This document shows positions 38,640 through 47,618 of a stretch of DNA of 64,000 nt, piece after piece. Source of the stretch: Caulobacter sp. 602-2 (GTDB lineage: Bacteria; Pseudomonadota; Alphaproteobacteria; Caulobacterales; Caulobacteraceae). A program made the position numbers and the translations under genes. The stretch spans positions 620,001-684,000 of the forward strand of contig NZ_JAAKGT010000001.1 of the NCBI RefSeq assembly GCF_011043625.1. Direction: 5' to 3'. Under the pieces are notes generated by a model, which was given only the letters and a program-made list of their open reading frames with translations, was not told where the DNA came from and made no database searches. Each line of letters begins with the position of its first letter. Within the stretch, counting starts at the first letter, position 1.

Positions 38640-40046
38640 ATGACGTCCCGCAAGAGGACCGTCGGCAAGACGTTCGGCGCCGGCCTTTCCGCCCTCGCCC
38701 TGCTGGCCTCCGCAGCCGCCCCGATCGCGGCCAGCGCCCAGGGCCTGTCGCTGATCCGCGACACCGAGATCGAAGAGATCCTGCACCGCGATTCCGATCC
38801 CATCTACGCGGCGGCGGGCCTGGACCCCAAGACGGTCCGCATCCTGCTGGTCGGCGACAAGGAACTGAACGCCTTCGCCACCCAGGGCCTGATGATGGGC
38901 CTCAACACCGGCCTGATCCTGCAGACCGAGACCCCCAACCAGCTCAAGGGCGTCATCGCCCACGAGACCGGCCACCTCGCCGGCGCCCACCCGCTGCGCT
39001 CCGACGAGATGATGAAGGCCGGCCTCAAGCCGATGATCCTGACGATGGGCTTAGGGGTCCTGGCAGCCCTGGCCGGGGCTCCCGACGCGGGCGCGGTGCT
39101 GATGGGCAACGCCAGCTATTTCGGCACCCTGGGCGCGCTAGGCTACAGCCGCGAGCAAGAGTCCCGCGCCGACCAGGCCGGCGCCAACTTCCTGGAGGCC
39201 ACCGGCCAGTCGGGCCGCGGCCTCGTCGAGTTCTTCGATAACTTCCGCTACCAGGAGGTCTTCGACCAGTCGCGGCGCTTCGCCTATTTCCGCAGCCACC
39301 CGCTGTCGTCCGACCGCATCGAGGCGCTGCGGGCCAAGGTCGAGCGCCTGCCGCACTACGACGCCGTCGACACCCCCGACGAGCTGGCCGAGCACGAGAT
39401 CATGAAGGCCAAGCTGGAGGGGTTCATCAATCCCCAGACGGCCCTGATCAAGTACAAGGAAACCGATCGCAGCTTCCCGGCCCGCTACGCCCGCTCGATC
39501 GCCTACTACCAGATGAAGGAGCCCGACCGGGCCCTGAAGATCCTCGACGACCTGATCGCCGAGAACGACAAGAACCCCTACCTGTGGGAGCTCAAGGGCC
39601 AGATCCTGTTCGAGTTCAACCGCGTGGCCCAGGCCGAGGAGCCCCAGCGCCGTTCGGTGGCGCTCAAGCCCGACGCGGCCCTGCTGCGCATCAACCTCGG
39701 CCAGACCCTGATCGGCCTCGATGATCCCAAGAAGATCGAGGAAGGCGTCGCCGAGCTGAAGCGCGCCCTGATCAACGAGGGCGACAACGCCGTCGCCTGG
39801 CGCCTGATGGCCCAGGCCTACGACAAGCAGGGCAAGGACGGCGAGGCCCGACTGGCCACCGCCGAGCAGTACTTCAACCTGGGCGCCGTGCAGGAAGCCC
39901 GGGTGTTCGCCATGCGCGCCCGCGAGCTCCTGAAGAAGGACACGCCCGACTGGCGGCGCGCCACCGACATCGTGCTGGCCTCCCGCCCCAGCGACCAGGA
40001 CCTCAAGGCCCTGGCCAAGGAAGGCCTGACGGCGTCCAATCCCTGA
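38640..40046 (+). CDS. Periplasmic M48 metalloprotease with TPR-like tail (BepA/YfgC type)
   Basis: A 468-residue exported protease. Signal peptide (about 1-34, ending ASAQG), M48 domain with HETGH (about 109-113) and the third zinc ligand in SREQESRADQAG, then an alpha-helical C-terminal half (about 260-460) with TPR-like repeats such as EPDRALKILDDLIAENDKNPYLWELKG. The order matches BepA, which assists and proofreads outer-membrane protein assembly. It precedes a DsbA-like lipoprotein by 29 bases, a sensible periplasmic quality-control pair. Confidence 0.9.
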   Translation: MTSRKRTVGKTFGAGLSALALLASAAAPIAASAQGLSLIRDTEIEEILHRDSDPIYAAAGLDPKTVRILLVGDKELNAFATQGLMMGLNTGLILQTETPNQLKGVIAHETGHLAGAHPLRSDEMMKAGLKPMILTMGLGVLAALAGAPDAGAVLMGNASYFGTLGALGYSREQESRADQAGANFLEATGQSGRGLVEFFDNFRYQEVFDQSRRFAYFRSHPLSSDRIEALRAKVERLPHYDAVDTPDELAEHEIMKAKLEGFINPQTALIKYKETDRSFPARYARSIAYYQMKEPDRALKILDDLIAENDKNPYLWELKGQILFEFNRVAQAEEPQRRSVALKPDAALLRINLGQTLIGLDDPKKIEEGVAELKRALINEGDNAVAWRLMAQAYDKQGKDGEARLATAEQYFNLGAVQEARVFAMRARELLKKDTPDWRRATDIVLASRPSDQDLKALAKEGLTASNP

Positions 40047-40075
40047 TCGCCGATTCCCCAAAGACCGAGATCCGA

Positions 40076-40813
40076 ATGCCTCTTCGCCGCTCCCTCGCCC
40101 TGGCCGCCGCCGCCCTCGTCCTGACGACCGGCATGGCCGCCTGCAGCCAGCCCAAGAGCGACGAGGAATTCGGCAAGAAGGTCCGGGCCTATCTGCTGGA
40201 GAACCCCGAGGTCCTGCTGGAGGTCAGCGCCAAGCTGCAGGAAAAGCAGATGGCCCAGGCCGCCTCGAAGTCGCAGGGCGCGATCGCCAAGCACCGCCAG
40301 GCCATCGAGCGTGATCCGCGCGACTTCGTGGCCAATCCGAACGGCACGATCACCGTCACCGAGTTCTTTGACTACAAGTGCGGCTACTGCAAGCTGGCCG
40401 CCCCGCAGGTGGTCGAGATCATCGAGAAGAACCCCGACGTCCGCTTCGTCTTCAAGGAGTTCGTGATCTTCGGGCGCGATTCCGAACTGGCCGCCCGCAT
40501 GGCCATCGGCGCCCAGGCCCAGGGCAAGACCCTGCCCGTCTACAAGGGCATGATGGCCGAGAAGAGCCTCGACGAGGCGGCCATCGCCCGCATCGCCAAG
40601 GCCGCCGGCGTCGACGTCGAGAAGGCCCGCGCGGACGGCGCTTCGGCCGCGGTCACTCAACAGCTGCAGGACGTCCAGGGCCTGGCCCAGGCGCTGCACA
40701 TCGAAGGCACGCCGGCCTTCATCGTCGGCGACAAGATGATCCCGGGCGCCGACATGAAGGCTCTTAGCCTGGCCATCGAGGAAGCCCGCATCGCCGCCAA
40801 GAAGAAGGGCTGA
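40076..40813 (+). CDS. DsbA-family thiol oxidoreductase, likely lipoprotein
   Basis: A 245-residue protein with a signal peptide ending TTGMAACSQ, a plausible lipobox (Cys 22). The thioredoxin-fold catalytic motif is CGYC (about 102-105) in FFDYKCGYCKLAAP, with the cis-Pro loop EGTPAFIVGD. A helical N-terminal extension (residues 28-75) resembles ScsC/BcfH-like multimeric DsbA relatives. It likely forms or isomerises disulfides in the periplasm. Cotranscription with the upstream M48 gene is likely; a strong terminator follows. Confidence 0.88.
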   Translation: MPLRRSLALAAAALVLTTGMAACSQPKSDEEFGKKVRAYLLENPEVLLEVSAKLQEKQMAQAASKSQGAIAKHRQAIERDPRDFVANPNGTITVTEFFDYKCGYCKLAAPQVVEIIEKNPDVRFVFKEFVIFGRDSELAARMAIGAQAQGKTLPVYKGMMAEKSLDEAAIARIAKAAGVDVEKARADGASAAVTQQLQDVQGLAQALHIEGTPAFIVGDKMIPGADMKALSLAIEEARIAAKKKG

Positions 40814-40928
40814 CGCTCCGGCCGATCGGGCGGCAAGGATCGCCCGGCGGTTGAAACGTCGCGGCAAGCTTTGCCGCTACGGGCCTTGGCTTCCGCGACA
40901 CGCTGTCGCAACCTTTTGAAATCTTTGG

Positions 40929-40965
40929 AAACGCCGTGCCAGCCCCCGCTTGCACGGCGTTTGCT
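40929..40965 (+). terminator. Terminator after the DsbA-like gene
   Basis: AAACGCCGTGC and GCACGGCGTTT form an 11-bp perfect stem with a 12-base loop, followed by GCTTT. Confidence 0.75.
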
Positions 40966-40971
40966 TTGCAC

Positions 40972-40994
40972 CTCCCGCCAGTCAGCGGCGGGAG
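40972..40994 (+). promoter_or_regulatory. Shine-Dalgarno-masking hairpin before 41000 gene
   Basis: CTCCCGCC (40972-40979) pairs perfectly with GGCGGGAG (40987-40994). The 3' arm contains the GGGAG ribosome-binding site that ends five bases before the ATG at 41000, so the stem would hide it. Confidence 0.6.
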
Positions 40995-40999
40995 TTCTC

Positions 41000-41329
41000 A
41001 TGCTTGTCTCCGGTTCCAATCCCTGGGCGACGATGTCGGCCAACGCGGCCAGCCGCGTCGACAGCGTCACCTCGGCCTTCACGCCCGCCACCAGCGGGAT
41101 CGGCGGCGCCTCGGCCCGCCAGGAACTCTACGACTACGCCGCCAAGTCTCCGGCCGAGAAGATGCGCGCGGCGATCCTCGGCAAGCTGGGCCTGACCGAG
41201 GAAGACGTCGCGGCGATGGATTCCAAGGAGCGCGAAAAGCTGGAAGCCAAGATCAAGCAGATGATCAAGGACGAGGTCACCCAGCAGGCCGAGGAAAAGA
41301 AGGGCGTGCTGGTCGACTTCAAGGCCTGA
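41000..41329 (+). CDS. Small conserved-looking protein, unknown function
   Basis: A 109-residue soluble protein, MLVSGSNPWATMSANAASR at the N-terminus and a charged helical C-terminal half (SPAEKMRAAILGKLGLTEED, then KEREKLEAKIKQMIKDEV). No signal peptide or known family seen. Codon use is fully gene-like. Its ribosome-binding site is inside a hairpin. It is monocistronic between a terminator and convergent repeats. Confidence 0.7.
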   Translation: MLVSGSNPWATMSANAASRVDSVTSAFTPATSGIGGASARQELYDYAAKSPAEKMRAAILGKLGLTEEDVAAMDSKEREKLEAKIKQMIKDEVTQQAEEKKGVLVDFKA

Positions 41330-41335
41330 CACCAA

Positions 41336-41470
41336 GATCCTCCCCCTCTGGGGGAGGTGTCCGCGAAGCGGACGGAGGGGGGCCGTTTTCAGCTGTTGCT
41401 GAGGGCGGCCGATTTCCCAGCCACTCCCCTCTCCGTCGCCTGCGGCGACACCTCTCCCACGGGGAGAGGG
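41336..41470. repeat. Paired CTCCCCCT-family inverted repeats
   Basis: GATCCTCCCCCTCTGGGGGA with the GTCCGCGAAGCGGACGGAGGGGG tail, then, about 50 bases on, an inverted copy TCCGTCGCCTGCGGCGACAC followed by CTCTCCCACGGGGAGAG. It lies between convergent 41000-41329 and thiG and could end both transcripts. Confidence 0.75.
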
Positions 41471-41480
41471 CCTTTGGTCG

Positions 41481-42296
41481 CTAGATCAGCCCCGCCAGCG
41501 GCGAGCTCGGATCCGCATACAAACGCTTCTGCATCCGGCCGGCCAGATACGCCTCGCGACCGGCGATCACGGCGTGCTTCATGGCCTTGGCCATGCGGAT
41601 CGGGTCCTTGGCCTCGGCGATGGCGGTGTTCATCAGGATCGCGTCGCAGCCCAGCTCCATGCCGATCGCCGCGTCCGAGGCGGTGCCGACGCCGGCGTCG
41701 ACCAGCACCGGGACCTTGGCGTTCTCGACGATGATCCGCAGGTTGACGCGGTTCTGGATGCCCAGGCCCGAGCCGATCGGCGCGCCCAGCGGCATGATCG
41801 CCACCGCGCCGGCCTCTTCCAGCTTCTTGGCGTAAACGGGGTCGTCCGAGCAGTAGACCATCACCTGGAAACCGTCGGCGACCAGCAGCTTCAGCGAGCG
41901 CAGGGTCTCTTCCATGTCCGGGAACAGGGTCTTGGGGTCCGACAGGACCTCCAGCTTGACCAGGTCCCAGCCGCCGGCCTCGCGGGCCAGGCGAAGGGTG
42001 CGCACGGCGTCCTCGCCGGTGAAGCAACCCGCCGTGTTGGGCAGATACGTGAACTCGGTCGGCTTGATGTAGTCGACCAGCAGCGGCTGGCTCGGGTCGG
42101 TCAGGTTCACGCGGCGCACGGCCACGGTGACGATCTCGGCCCCGGCCGCGCGAGCGGCGGCGGCGTTGGTCGCATAGTCCTTGTACTTGCCCGTGCCCAC
42201 GATCAGGCGCGAGCGGAAGGTGCGACCGGCGACGGTCCAGGTTTCGTCGGCGGAAGCGGCCGGCGCGGCGGATTCGGGGGAGACGTGCGCGTTCAT
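41481..42296 (-). CDS. thiG: Thiazole synthase ThiG
   Basis: A 271-residue TIM-barrel enzyme joining 1-deoxyxylulose 5-phosphate, dehydroglycine/glycine imine and ThiS thiocarboxylate into the thiazole moiety of thiamine. Motifs: [14 protein letters not shown] with the Schiff-base lysine later in [33 protein letters not shown] and [12 protein letters not shown]. An N-terminal extension of about 20 residues is Ala/Pro-rich. The sulfur carrier ThiS is upstream on the same strand, but 790 bases away. Confidence 0.96.
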   Translation of the reverse strand: MNAHVSPESAAPAASADETWTVAGRTFRSRLIVGTGKYKDYATNAAAARAAGAEIVTVAVRRVNLTDPSQPLLVDYIKPTEFTYLPNTAGCFTGEDAVRTLRLAREAGGWDLVKLEVLSDPKTLFPDMEETLRSLKLLVADGFQVMVYCSDDPVYAKKLEEAGAVAIMPLGAPIGSGLGIQNRVNLRIIVENAKVPVLVDAGVGTASDAAIGMELGCDAILMNTAIAEAKDPIRMAKAMKHAVIAGREAYLAGRMQKRLYADPSSPLAGLI

Positions 42297-43086
42297 GCGG
42301 CCGGTTTACGCCTGGGCAGCCTGGGTTTCAAATCCGTAGAGGCGCGGATCGAGAACCTCCCCCCAAGATCCTCCCCCTCTGGGGGAGGTGGCCCGGAGGG
42401 CCGGAGGGGGCAGCGCCGGCGCCAGCCCCCCCCCCCCAGAGGGGGAGCATCTTGAGCGCGAAGGGGATAGAGCCTCGTCCATCCCCGGCGTTCGTCGAAA
42501 AGAGTTCCACGAACTCAATCGCTTGCAACTTTCTCGCGGTGCTGGATCAGACGGGCTCAGAACGCCCGCATAATCATCTGGTCCCGTCGCAGGGAGAGGG
42601 CGCAAGGATCCGGCCCGAAGCGTGCGACGTGGATGCGATCGAGCGGGGCTGAAGGAGCGGCGTGAGCCGGGCCTGAAGGCTTAAATGAGGATGGGGGACG
42701 TAAACCCATCCATCGGGAGCTTGCCTGACTAGGCTTCCGCCCGTCCAAGGGTCCGCGCCGCCATGCACGCCTGGCCGCCAAGAAACGGGGCGCACTGCAT
42801 GGGGAAGGGGCAAAAGGCGGAAGAGGCCTGCGCGCCCCGGCCTGAGGACAAACGATCGCGCGGGGCGTTCCAGCTTCGTCGAAACGGTACTTGAAACAAA
42901 CACATCCGGGCGAAGCCCGGACGCCCCGCGCCCTCTCCATCAACTTCCGTGGTTTCCACGAGAGGCCGAGAAGCCGCGCGTGAAGACCCCCTCAGTCGGC
43001 TTTGCCGACAGCTCCCCCAGAGGGGGAGCATCTTGCTGACTAGATCCTCCCCCTCTGGGGGAGGTGGTCCGGAGGACCGGAGGGGG
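42297..43086 (-). other. Unexplained 790-bp stretch between thiS and thiG, possible structured RNA
   Basis: No convincing gene is seen; open frames here lack gene-like codon use and are interrupted. Two CTCCCCCT repeat arrays lie at 42365-42454 and 42990-43088, and a run of 12 C at 42426-42437. The central 42660-42940 part is rich in potential stems: GATGGG/CCCATC (42690-42695 with 42705-42710), a GGGGCGCA/TGCGCGCCCC pair near 42787-42838, and a perfect 11-bp outer stem 42858-42868 with 42921-42931 enclosing TCCGGGC/GCCCGGA (42905-42921). Searches by eye for RNase P, SRP, tmRNA, 6S and TPP signatures failed. Confidence 0.45.
42365..42454. repeat. Paired CTCCCCCT-family repeats with 12-C run
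   Basis: ATCCTCCCCCTCTGGGGGAG with the GGCCCGGAGGGCCGGAGGGGG tail, then an inverted truncated copy in which the C stretch has expanded to 12 C before CAGAGGGGGAGCATCTT. It lies just upstream of thiG. Confidence 0.75.
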
Positions 43087-43088
43087 TC
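42990..43088. repeat. Paired CTCCCCCT-family repeats at the thiS 3' end
   Basis: CCCCTCAGTCGGCTTTGCCG followed by ACAGCTCCCCCAGAGGGGGA, then, eight bases on, the opposite copy CCTCCCCCTCTGGGGGAGG with GGTCCGGAGGACCGGAGGGGG, which runs into the thiS stop codon. Confidence 0.78.
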
Positions 43089-43287
43089 ACCCGCCGCCGA
43101 TGAACGTCACGATCTCGATCCGATCCCCCTCGGCCAGCGCCGTGTCGGCGTACAGCGAGCGCGGCGCGATCTCGAGGTTGCGTTCGACCGCCACCTTGCG
43201 CGCGTCCAGGCCCAGGGCGGCCACCAGGTCCGCGATGCTGGCGACGCCGTCGAATTGGCGGTCTTCGCCGTTCAGTAGAAGTCTCAT
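43087..43287 (-). CDS. thiS: Thiamine sulfur carrier protein ThiS
   Basis: A 66-residue ubiquitin-like protein. It starts [20 protein letters not shown] and ends VTFIGGG, the C-terminal di-Gly that is adenylated and thiocarboxylated by ThiF. Length fits ThiS (about 65). The ATG at 43287 is chosen; the frame stays open upstream into antisense aroQ, which is not coding. It is divergent from aroQ (78 bases). No TPP riboswitch is visible in that gap. Confidence 0.93.
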   Translation of the reverse strand: MRLLLNGEDRQFDGVASIADLVAALGLDARKVAVERNLEIAPRSLYADTALAEGDRIEIVTFIGGG

Positions 43288-43365
43288 CTCACCTCCGAAG
43301 CGAGCCCTGCTTGTGACGCGGCGGAACCGGCTATACAAGACCTCCGGAATCGACGGCGGAGCCGA

Positions 43366-43809
43366 ATGGTCAAACCGATCCATGTGCTGAGCGGGCCCAA
43401 TCTCAACCTGTTGGGAACGCGGGAGCCCGAGATCTACGGCAAGGACACCCTGGATGACGTGCGCGTGCGCTGTGAGGCGCGGGCCGCGGCCAGGGGGCTT
43501 TCCGTCGTGTTCCGGCAGAGCAATCACGAAGGCGTGCTGATCGACTGGGTGCAGGAAGCCCGCACCGAGGCCAGCGCGCTCGTGATCAATCCGGCGGGTT
43601 ATGGACATACCTCCATCGCCCTCCTCGACGCCTTGAAGACCTTGAATATCCCGGTCATCGAGTGTCACCTGTCGAACCCTGCGGCGCGGGAGGAGTTCCG
43701 CCGCCACACCTTCGTTTCGCTCGCGGCGACCGGCCTGGTCTCCGGCTTCGGCGCTGCGAGCTATGAACTGGCCATCGAGGCCGCCGCCGGACTGATCAGC
43801 GTCGACTGA
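43366..43809 (+). CDS. aroQ: Type II 3-dehydroquinate dehydratase
   Basis: A 147-residue dodecameric enzyme of the shikimate pathway. Conserved stretches: [19 protein letters not shown] (Asn and the flexible loop with Arg/Tyr), [23 protein letters not shown] and [17 protein letters not shown] (active-site His). Length is normal. It precedes accB by 38 bases and is probably transcribed with accB-accC, a common alphaproteobacterial order. Confidence 0.96.
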   Translation: MVKPIHVLSGPNLNLLGTREPEIYGKDTLDDVRVRCEARAAARGLSVVFRQSNHEGVLIDWVQEARTEASALVINPAGYGHTSIALLDALKTLNIPVIECHLSNPAAREEFRRHTFVSLAATGLVSGFGAASYELAIEAAAGLISVD

Positions 43810-43847
43810 CGTCCGCGCCCCGGCCCCAACTGATAAGGTAAGCTTCA

Positions 43848-44360
43848 ATGTCTAATCCGAAGGCCCCCGCCGAGACGGCCGAAACCCCGTCGATCGACGC
43901 CCGCCTGGTCCGCAAGCTGGCCGACATCCTGAAGGACACCGGCCTGACCGAGATCGAGGTCGAGCATATCGGCCTGAAGATCCGCGTCGCCCGTGAAGTG
44001 ACCGTCGCCCCGGCCGCCTACGTCCAGGCCGCCCCGGCCGCCATCGCCGCCCCGGTCGCCGCTCCGGCCCCGGTCGCCGCGCCCGCCGCCGAAGCCGCCG
44101 CTGCTCCGGCCCCGGCCGCCGTTCGCGGCGACGCCGTGAAGTCGCCGATGGTCGGCACCGCCTACCTCTCGCCGCAGCCCGGCGCCGACGCCTTCATCAA
44201 GGTGGGCGACACCGTCTCGGCCGGCCAGACCCTGCTGATCGTCGAAGCCATGAAGACCATGAACCCGATCGCCGCGCCGAAGGCCGGCAAGGTCGTCGAG
44301 ATCCTGGTCGCCGACGCCCAGCCCGTCGAGTTCGGCGAGCCGCTCGTCGTCATCGAGTAA
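43848..44360 (+). CDS. accB: Biotin carboxyl carrier protein of acetyl-CoA carboxylase
   Basis: A 170-residue BCCP. An N-terminal helical domain (1-45) is followed by a long Ala/Pro linker (about 55-90) and the biotinyl domain ending near 168. The biotinylated lysine lies in [11 protein letters not shown] (about residue 136). It carries CO2 between AccC and AccAD for malonyl-CoA synthesis. It is 7 bases upstream of accC. Confidence 0.97.
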   Translation: MSNPKAPAETAETPSIDARLVRKLADILKDTGLTEIEVEHIGLKIRVAREVTVAPAAYVQAAPAAIAAPVAAPAPVAAPAAEAAAAPAPAAVRGDAVKSPMVGTAYLSPQPGADAFIKVGDTVSAGQTLLIVEAMKTMNPIAAPKAGKVVEILVADAQPVEFGEPLVVIE

Positions 44361-44367
44361 GCGCGCC

Positions 44368-45711
<1,344 letters not shown>

Positions 45712-45724
45712 GGCCTTATCTTGG

Positions 45725-45750
45725 TCGGCCCCGGATCCTTCCGGGGCCGA
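45725..45750 (+). terminator. Hairpin after accC
   Basis: TCGGCCCCGGA and TCCGGGGCCGA form an 11-bp perfect stem with loop TCCT, 13 bases after the accC stop. It is not followed by a U-run, so read-through into aat is possible. Confidence 0.55.
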
Positions 45751-45778
45751 TCGAGACGATCGGAACCCACTGACTCGC

Positions 45779-46432
45779 ATGGACGACGCCTTCGGCCTCG
45801 ACGATCTCGTCGCCTGCTACGAACGCGGCGTCTTCCCCATGGCCGATGCGCGCCATGACGAACGCCTCTTCCTCATCGATCCGCAATGGCGCGGCGTGCT
45901 TCCGCTGGATGCGATGCACATCCCAAGGCGCCTGGCGCGCACCGTGCGCGGCGAGCCCTTCGAGGTGCGTGTCGACACCGCCTTCGACGCCGTGGTCGAG
46001 GCCTGCGCCTCGTCCCGCCCGGGTCGTCTCGAGACCTGGATCAACGCCCCGATCCAGAAGATGTACGGCATGCTCTACGCCGCCGGCCGCGCTCACAGCG
46101 TCGAGTGCTGGCAAGGCGGCGAACTGGTGGGCGGCCTCTACGGGGTCTCGCTGGGCGCGGCCTTCTTCGGCGAGAGCATGTTCTCGACCGCCCGCGACGC
46201 CAGCAAGGTGGCGCTGGTGCATCTGGTCGGGCGACTGAACGTCGGCGGCTACAGGCTGCTCGACACCCAGTTCATCACCGATCACCTGGCGCAGTTCGGC
46301 ACGGTCGAGATCTCGCGCGCCGACTACAAGCGCCGGCTGGCCAAGGCCCTGACGGCCGAAGCCGACTTCTACTTGCTGGGGCCGGCCGCGACCGGGGCCG
46401 ACGTCTTGCAGGCGATCAGCCAGGCGTCATAG
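45779..46432 (+). CDS. aat: Leucyl/phenylalanyl-tRNA-protein transferase
   Basis: A 217-residue GNAT-fold transferase that adds Leu/Phe to N-terminal Arg/Lys, making N-degrons for ClpAP. Landmarks: [64 protein letters not shown] and [13 protein letters not shown]. The ATG at 45779 matches the family start; the frame continues upstream inside accC and is ignored. Its last 64 bases overlap the end of the convergent DUF2155 gene. Confidence 0.95.
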   Translation: MDDAFGLDDLVACYERGVFPMADARHDERLFLIDPQWRGVLPLDAMHIPRRLARTVRGEPFEVRVDTAFDAVVEACASSRPGRLETWINAPIQKMYGMLYAAGRAHSVECWQGGELVGGLYGVSLGAAFFGESMFSTARDASKVALVHLVGRLNVGGYRLLDTQFITDHLAQFGTVEISRADYKRRLAKALTAEADFYLLGPAATGADVLQAISQAS

Positions 46433-47028
46433 ACCGGGTGCTCCAGCGGGTTCAGGCCCGGCGAGCTGGCGTACATCCATCCCTTGAACACCTGCCGGCC
46501 GGCCGGCGCGGCGCGTCCCGGCAGGGCCTTGGGCTGGGTGTCGATGGTCAGATAGGCGATCTGGTCGGGCGCCAGTTCGTCCGCCGCCGTGACCTCGCAG
46601 GCGCGGGCGGTGAAGACCAGCGTCTTGTAGCGGATCGGCTGGCCCACCGGGACCTCGAACCGCATCGTCTCGGTGGTGACCTTGTCCAGCGCCTGGATGA
46701 TGGCCACGCCATAGCGACCGCGCTTGGCGGGCTCGGCCGGCTTGGCGGGCGCGGTGGCGACCGGCTTGGCGGGAACCGGATCGGCCGCCGGCGGCGGGGC
46801 CGGCTCGGGCGGCGGGGCGGCGTTGGACGGCGCCGGCTGCTGAACAGGCTTGGGCGTCGGAGCGACCAGCGCCGGCTGGGCCGAAGGCGGCGTCGCGGCG
46901 GCCGGAGCCTGCTGCACGGGCCGCGCCTGCTGCGGAGCGGCCTGCAGCGCCCAGGCGGCGCCGACGGCGAACGGAACCGCGGCGACCAGGATCGCCGCGC
47001 CCTGCAGGCTGCGCCGCTTGAGGCTCAT
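46369..47028 (-). CDS. DUF2155 exported protein
   Basis: A 219-residue protein with an N-terminal signal or anchor (about 8-28), a long Pro/Ala/Gln-rich linker (30-110) and a C-terminal DUF2155 domain (about 112-205) with [26 protein letters not shown] and [20 protein letters not shown]. The pair of cysteines (ARAC, LIAC) may form a disulfide. DUF2155 proteins are alphaproteobacterial and lie next to NDUFA12-like genes, as here. Function unknown. The 3' end overlaps aat on the other strand by 64 bases. Confidence 0.88.
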   Translation of the reverse strand: MSLKRRSLQGAAILVAAVPFAVGAAWALQAAPQQARPVQQAPAAATPPSAQPALVAPTPKPVQQPAPSNAAPPPEPAPPPAADPVPAKPVATAPAKPAEPAKRGRYGVAIIQALDKVTTETMRFEVPVGQPIRYKTLVFTARACEVTAADELAPDQIAYLTIDTQPKALPGRAAPAGRQVFKGWMYASSPGLNPLEHPVYDAWLIACKTSAPVAAGPSK

Positions 47029-47029
47029 C

Positions 47030-47425
47030 TTATTCCGGCGACCAGGACTGGTAGTCGCTGGTGGCGACGGCACGCTCGCCGCCGCGGCCGATGGCGCCCT
47101 TCGGACGCCAGGCATGGACCGTGCCGGTCAGGTTCGGCAGGTGGTCCTTTTCCCACGCGCGACGCTTCAGCGGCGCCTGGGTCGGCAGCTCGTCGAAGGT
47201 GTAGTGCAGCCAGCCGCTCCAGTCCGGCGGAACCTTCGAGGCTTCGGCGTAACCGTTGTAGATCACCCAGCGACGCTTGCGGTCGTCGTAGCTGTCCTTG
47301 TTGTCGCGCGCTTCGAAGTAGCGGTTGCCGAACTCGTCTTGACCAACGAACACGCCCCGGCGGGAGATGTGGAAACGCTGACCGATGGTCACCCCGTTCC
47401 ACCACGTGAAGATCGCTTTCAGCAC
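47030..47425 (-). CDS. NDUFA12-family complex I accessory protein
   Basis: A 131-residue homologue of the mitochondrial 17.2-kDa complex I subunit. Signature parts: TWWNGVTIGQRFHISRRGVF, VGQDEFGNRYFEAR, RRWVIYNGYAEASKVPPDWS, WLHYTFDELP and the C-terminal YQSWSPE. It is likely a supernumerary subunit of NDH-1, whose nuo operon is not in this window. The DUF2155 gene starts one base after its stop, so the two are cotranscribed. Confidence 0.92.
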   Translation of the reverse strand: MLKAIFTWWNGVTIGQRFHISRRGVFVGQDEFGNRYFEARDNKDSYDDRKRRWVIYNGYAEASKVPPDWSGWLHYTFDELPTQAPLKRRAWEKDHLPNLTGTVHAWRPKGAIGRGGERAVATSDYQSWSPE

Positions 47426-47543
47426 TGCGCGGCACCCAATCTAGCAAAGGCCTTCGCGACCGAAAGAGCGCGGCGCGAAGCGGGCGGACTATAGGTCGCC
47501 GAGCCCTCATCGTCCAGCCAAGGCGTCGCCGATGGCTCCTTCA

Positions 47544-47581
47544 AGATGTTGTGGACAGCATTGCATGCAGGCCCAACATCT
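47544..47581. promoter_or_regulatory. Inverted repeat upstream of the NrdJ-like gene
   Basis: AGATGTTG (47544-47551) and CAACATCT (47574-47581) are perfect 8-base arms 22 bases apart, with the palindrome TGCATGCA in between. It may be an operator shared by the divergent genes at 47030 and 47619. Confidence 0.35.
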
Positions 47582-47618
47582 ATTGATGGTTACCGACCCA
47601 CGGTTTAGGGTTGACACC

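Noticed and set aside
42574..42903. A 109-codon minus frame between thiS and thiG
   Set aside because: Codon third positions and residue mix (many Arg, Pro, Ser) are not gene-like, and no ribosome-binding site or homology is apparent; better seen as part of the structured region.
42660..42940. RNase P RNA, SRP RNA, 6S RNA or tmRNA
   Set aside because: None of the conserved signatures (GAGGAAAGUCCGGGCUC, GGAAGCAGCC loop, tmRNA tag codons) is present on either strand, although the stretch can fold.
43288..43365. A TPP riboswitch for thiS/thiG
   Set aside because: Looked for CUGAGA and the ACCUGAUC...AAUGCCAGCG core in both the thiS-aroQ gap and the thiS-thiG stretch; none found.
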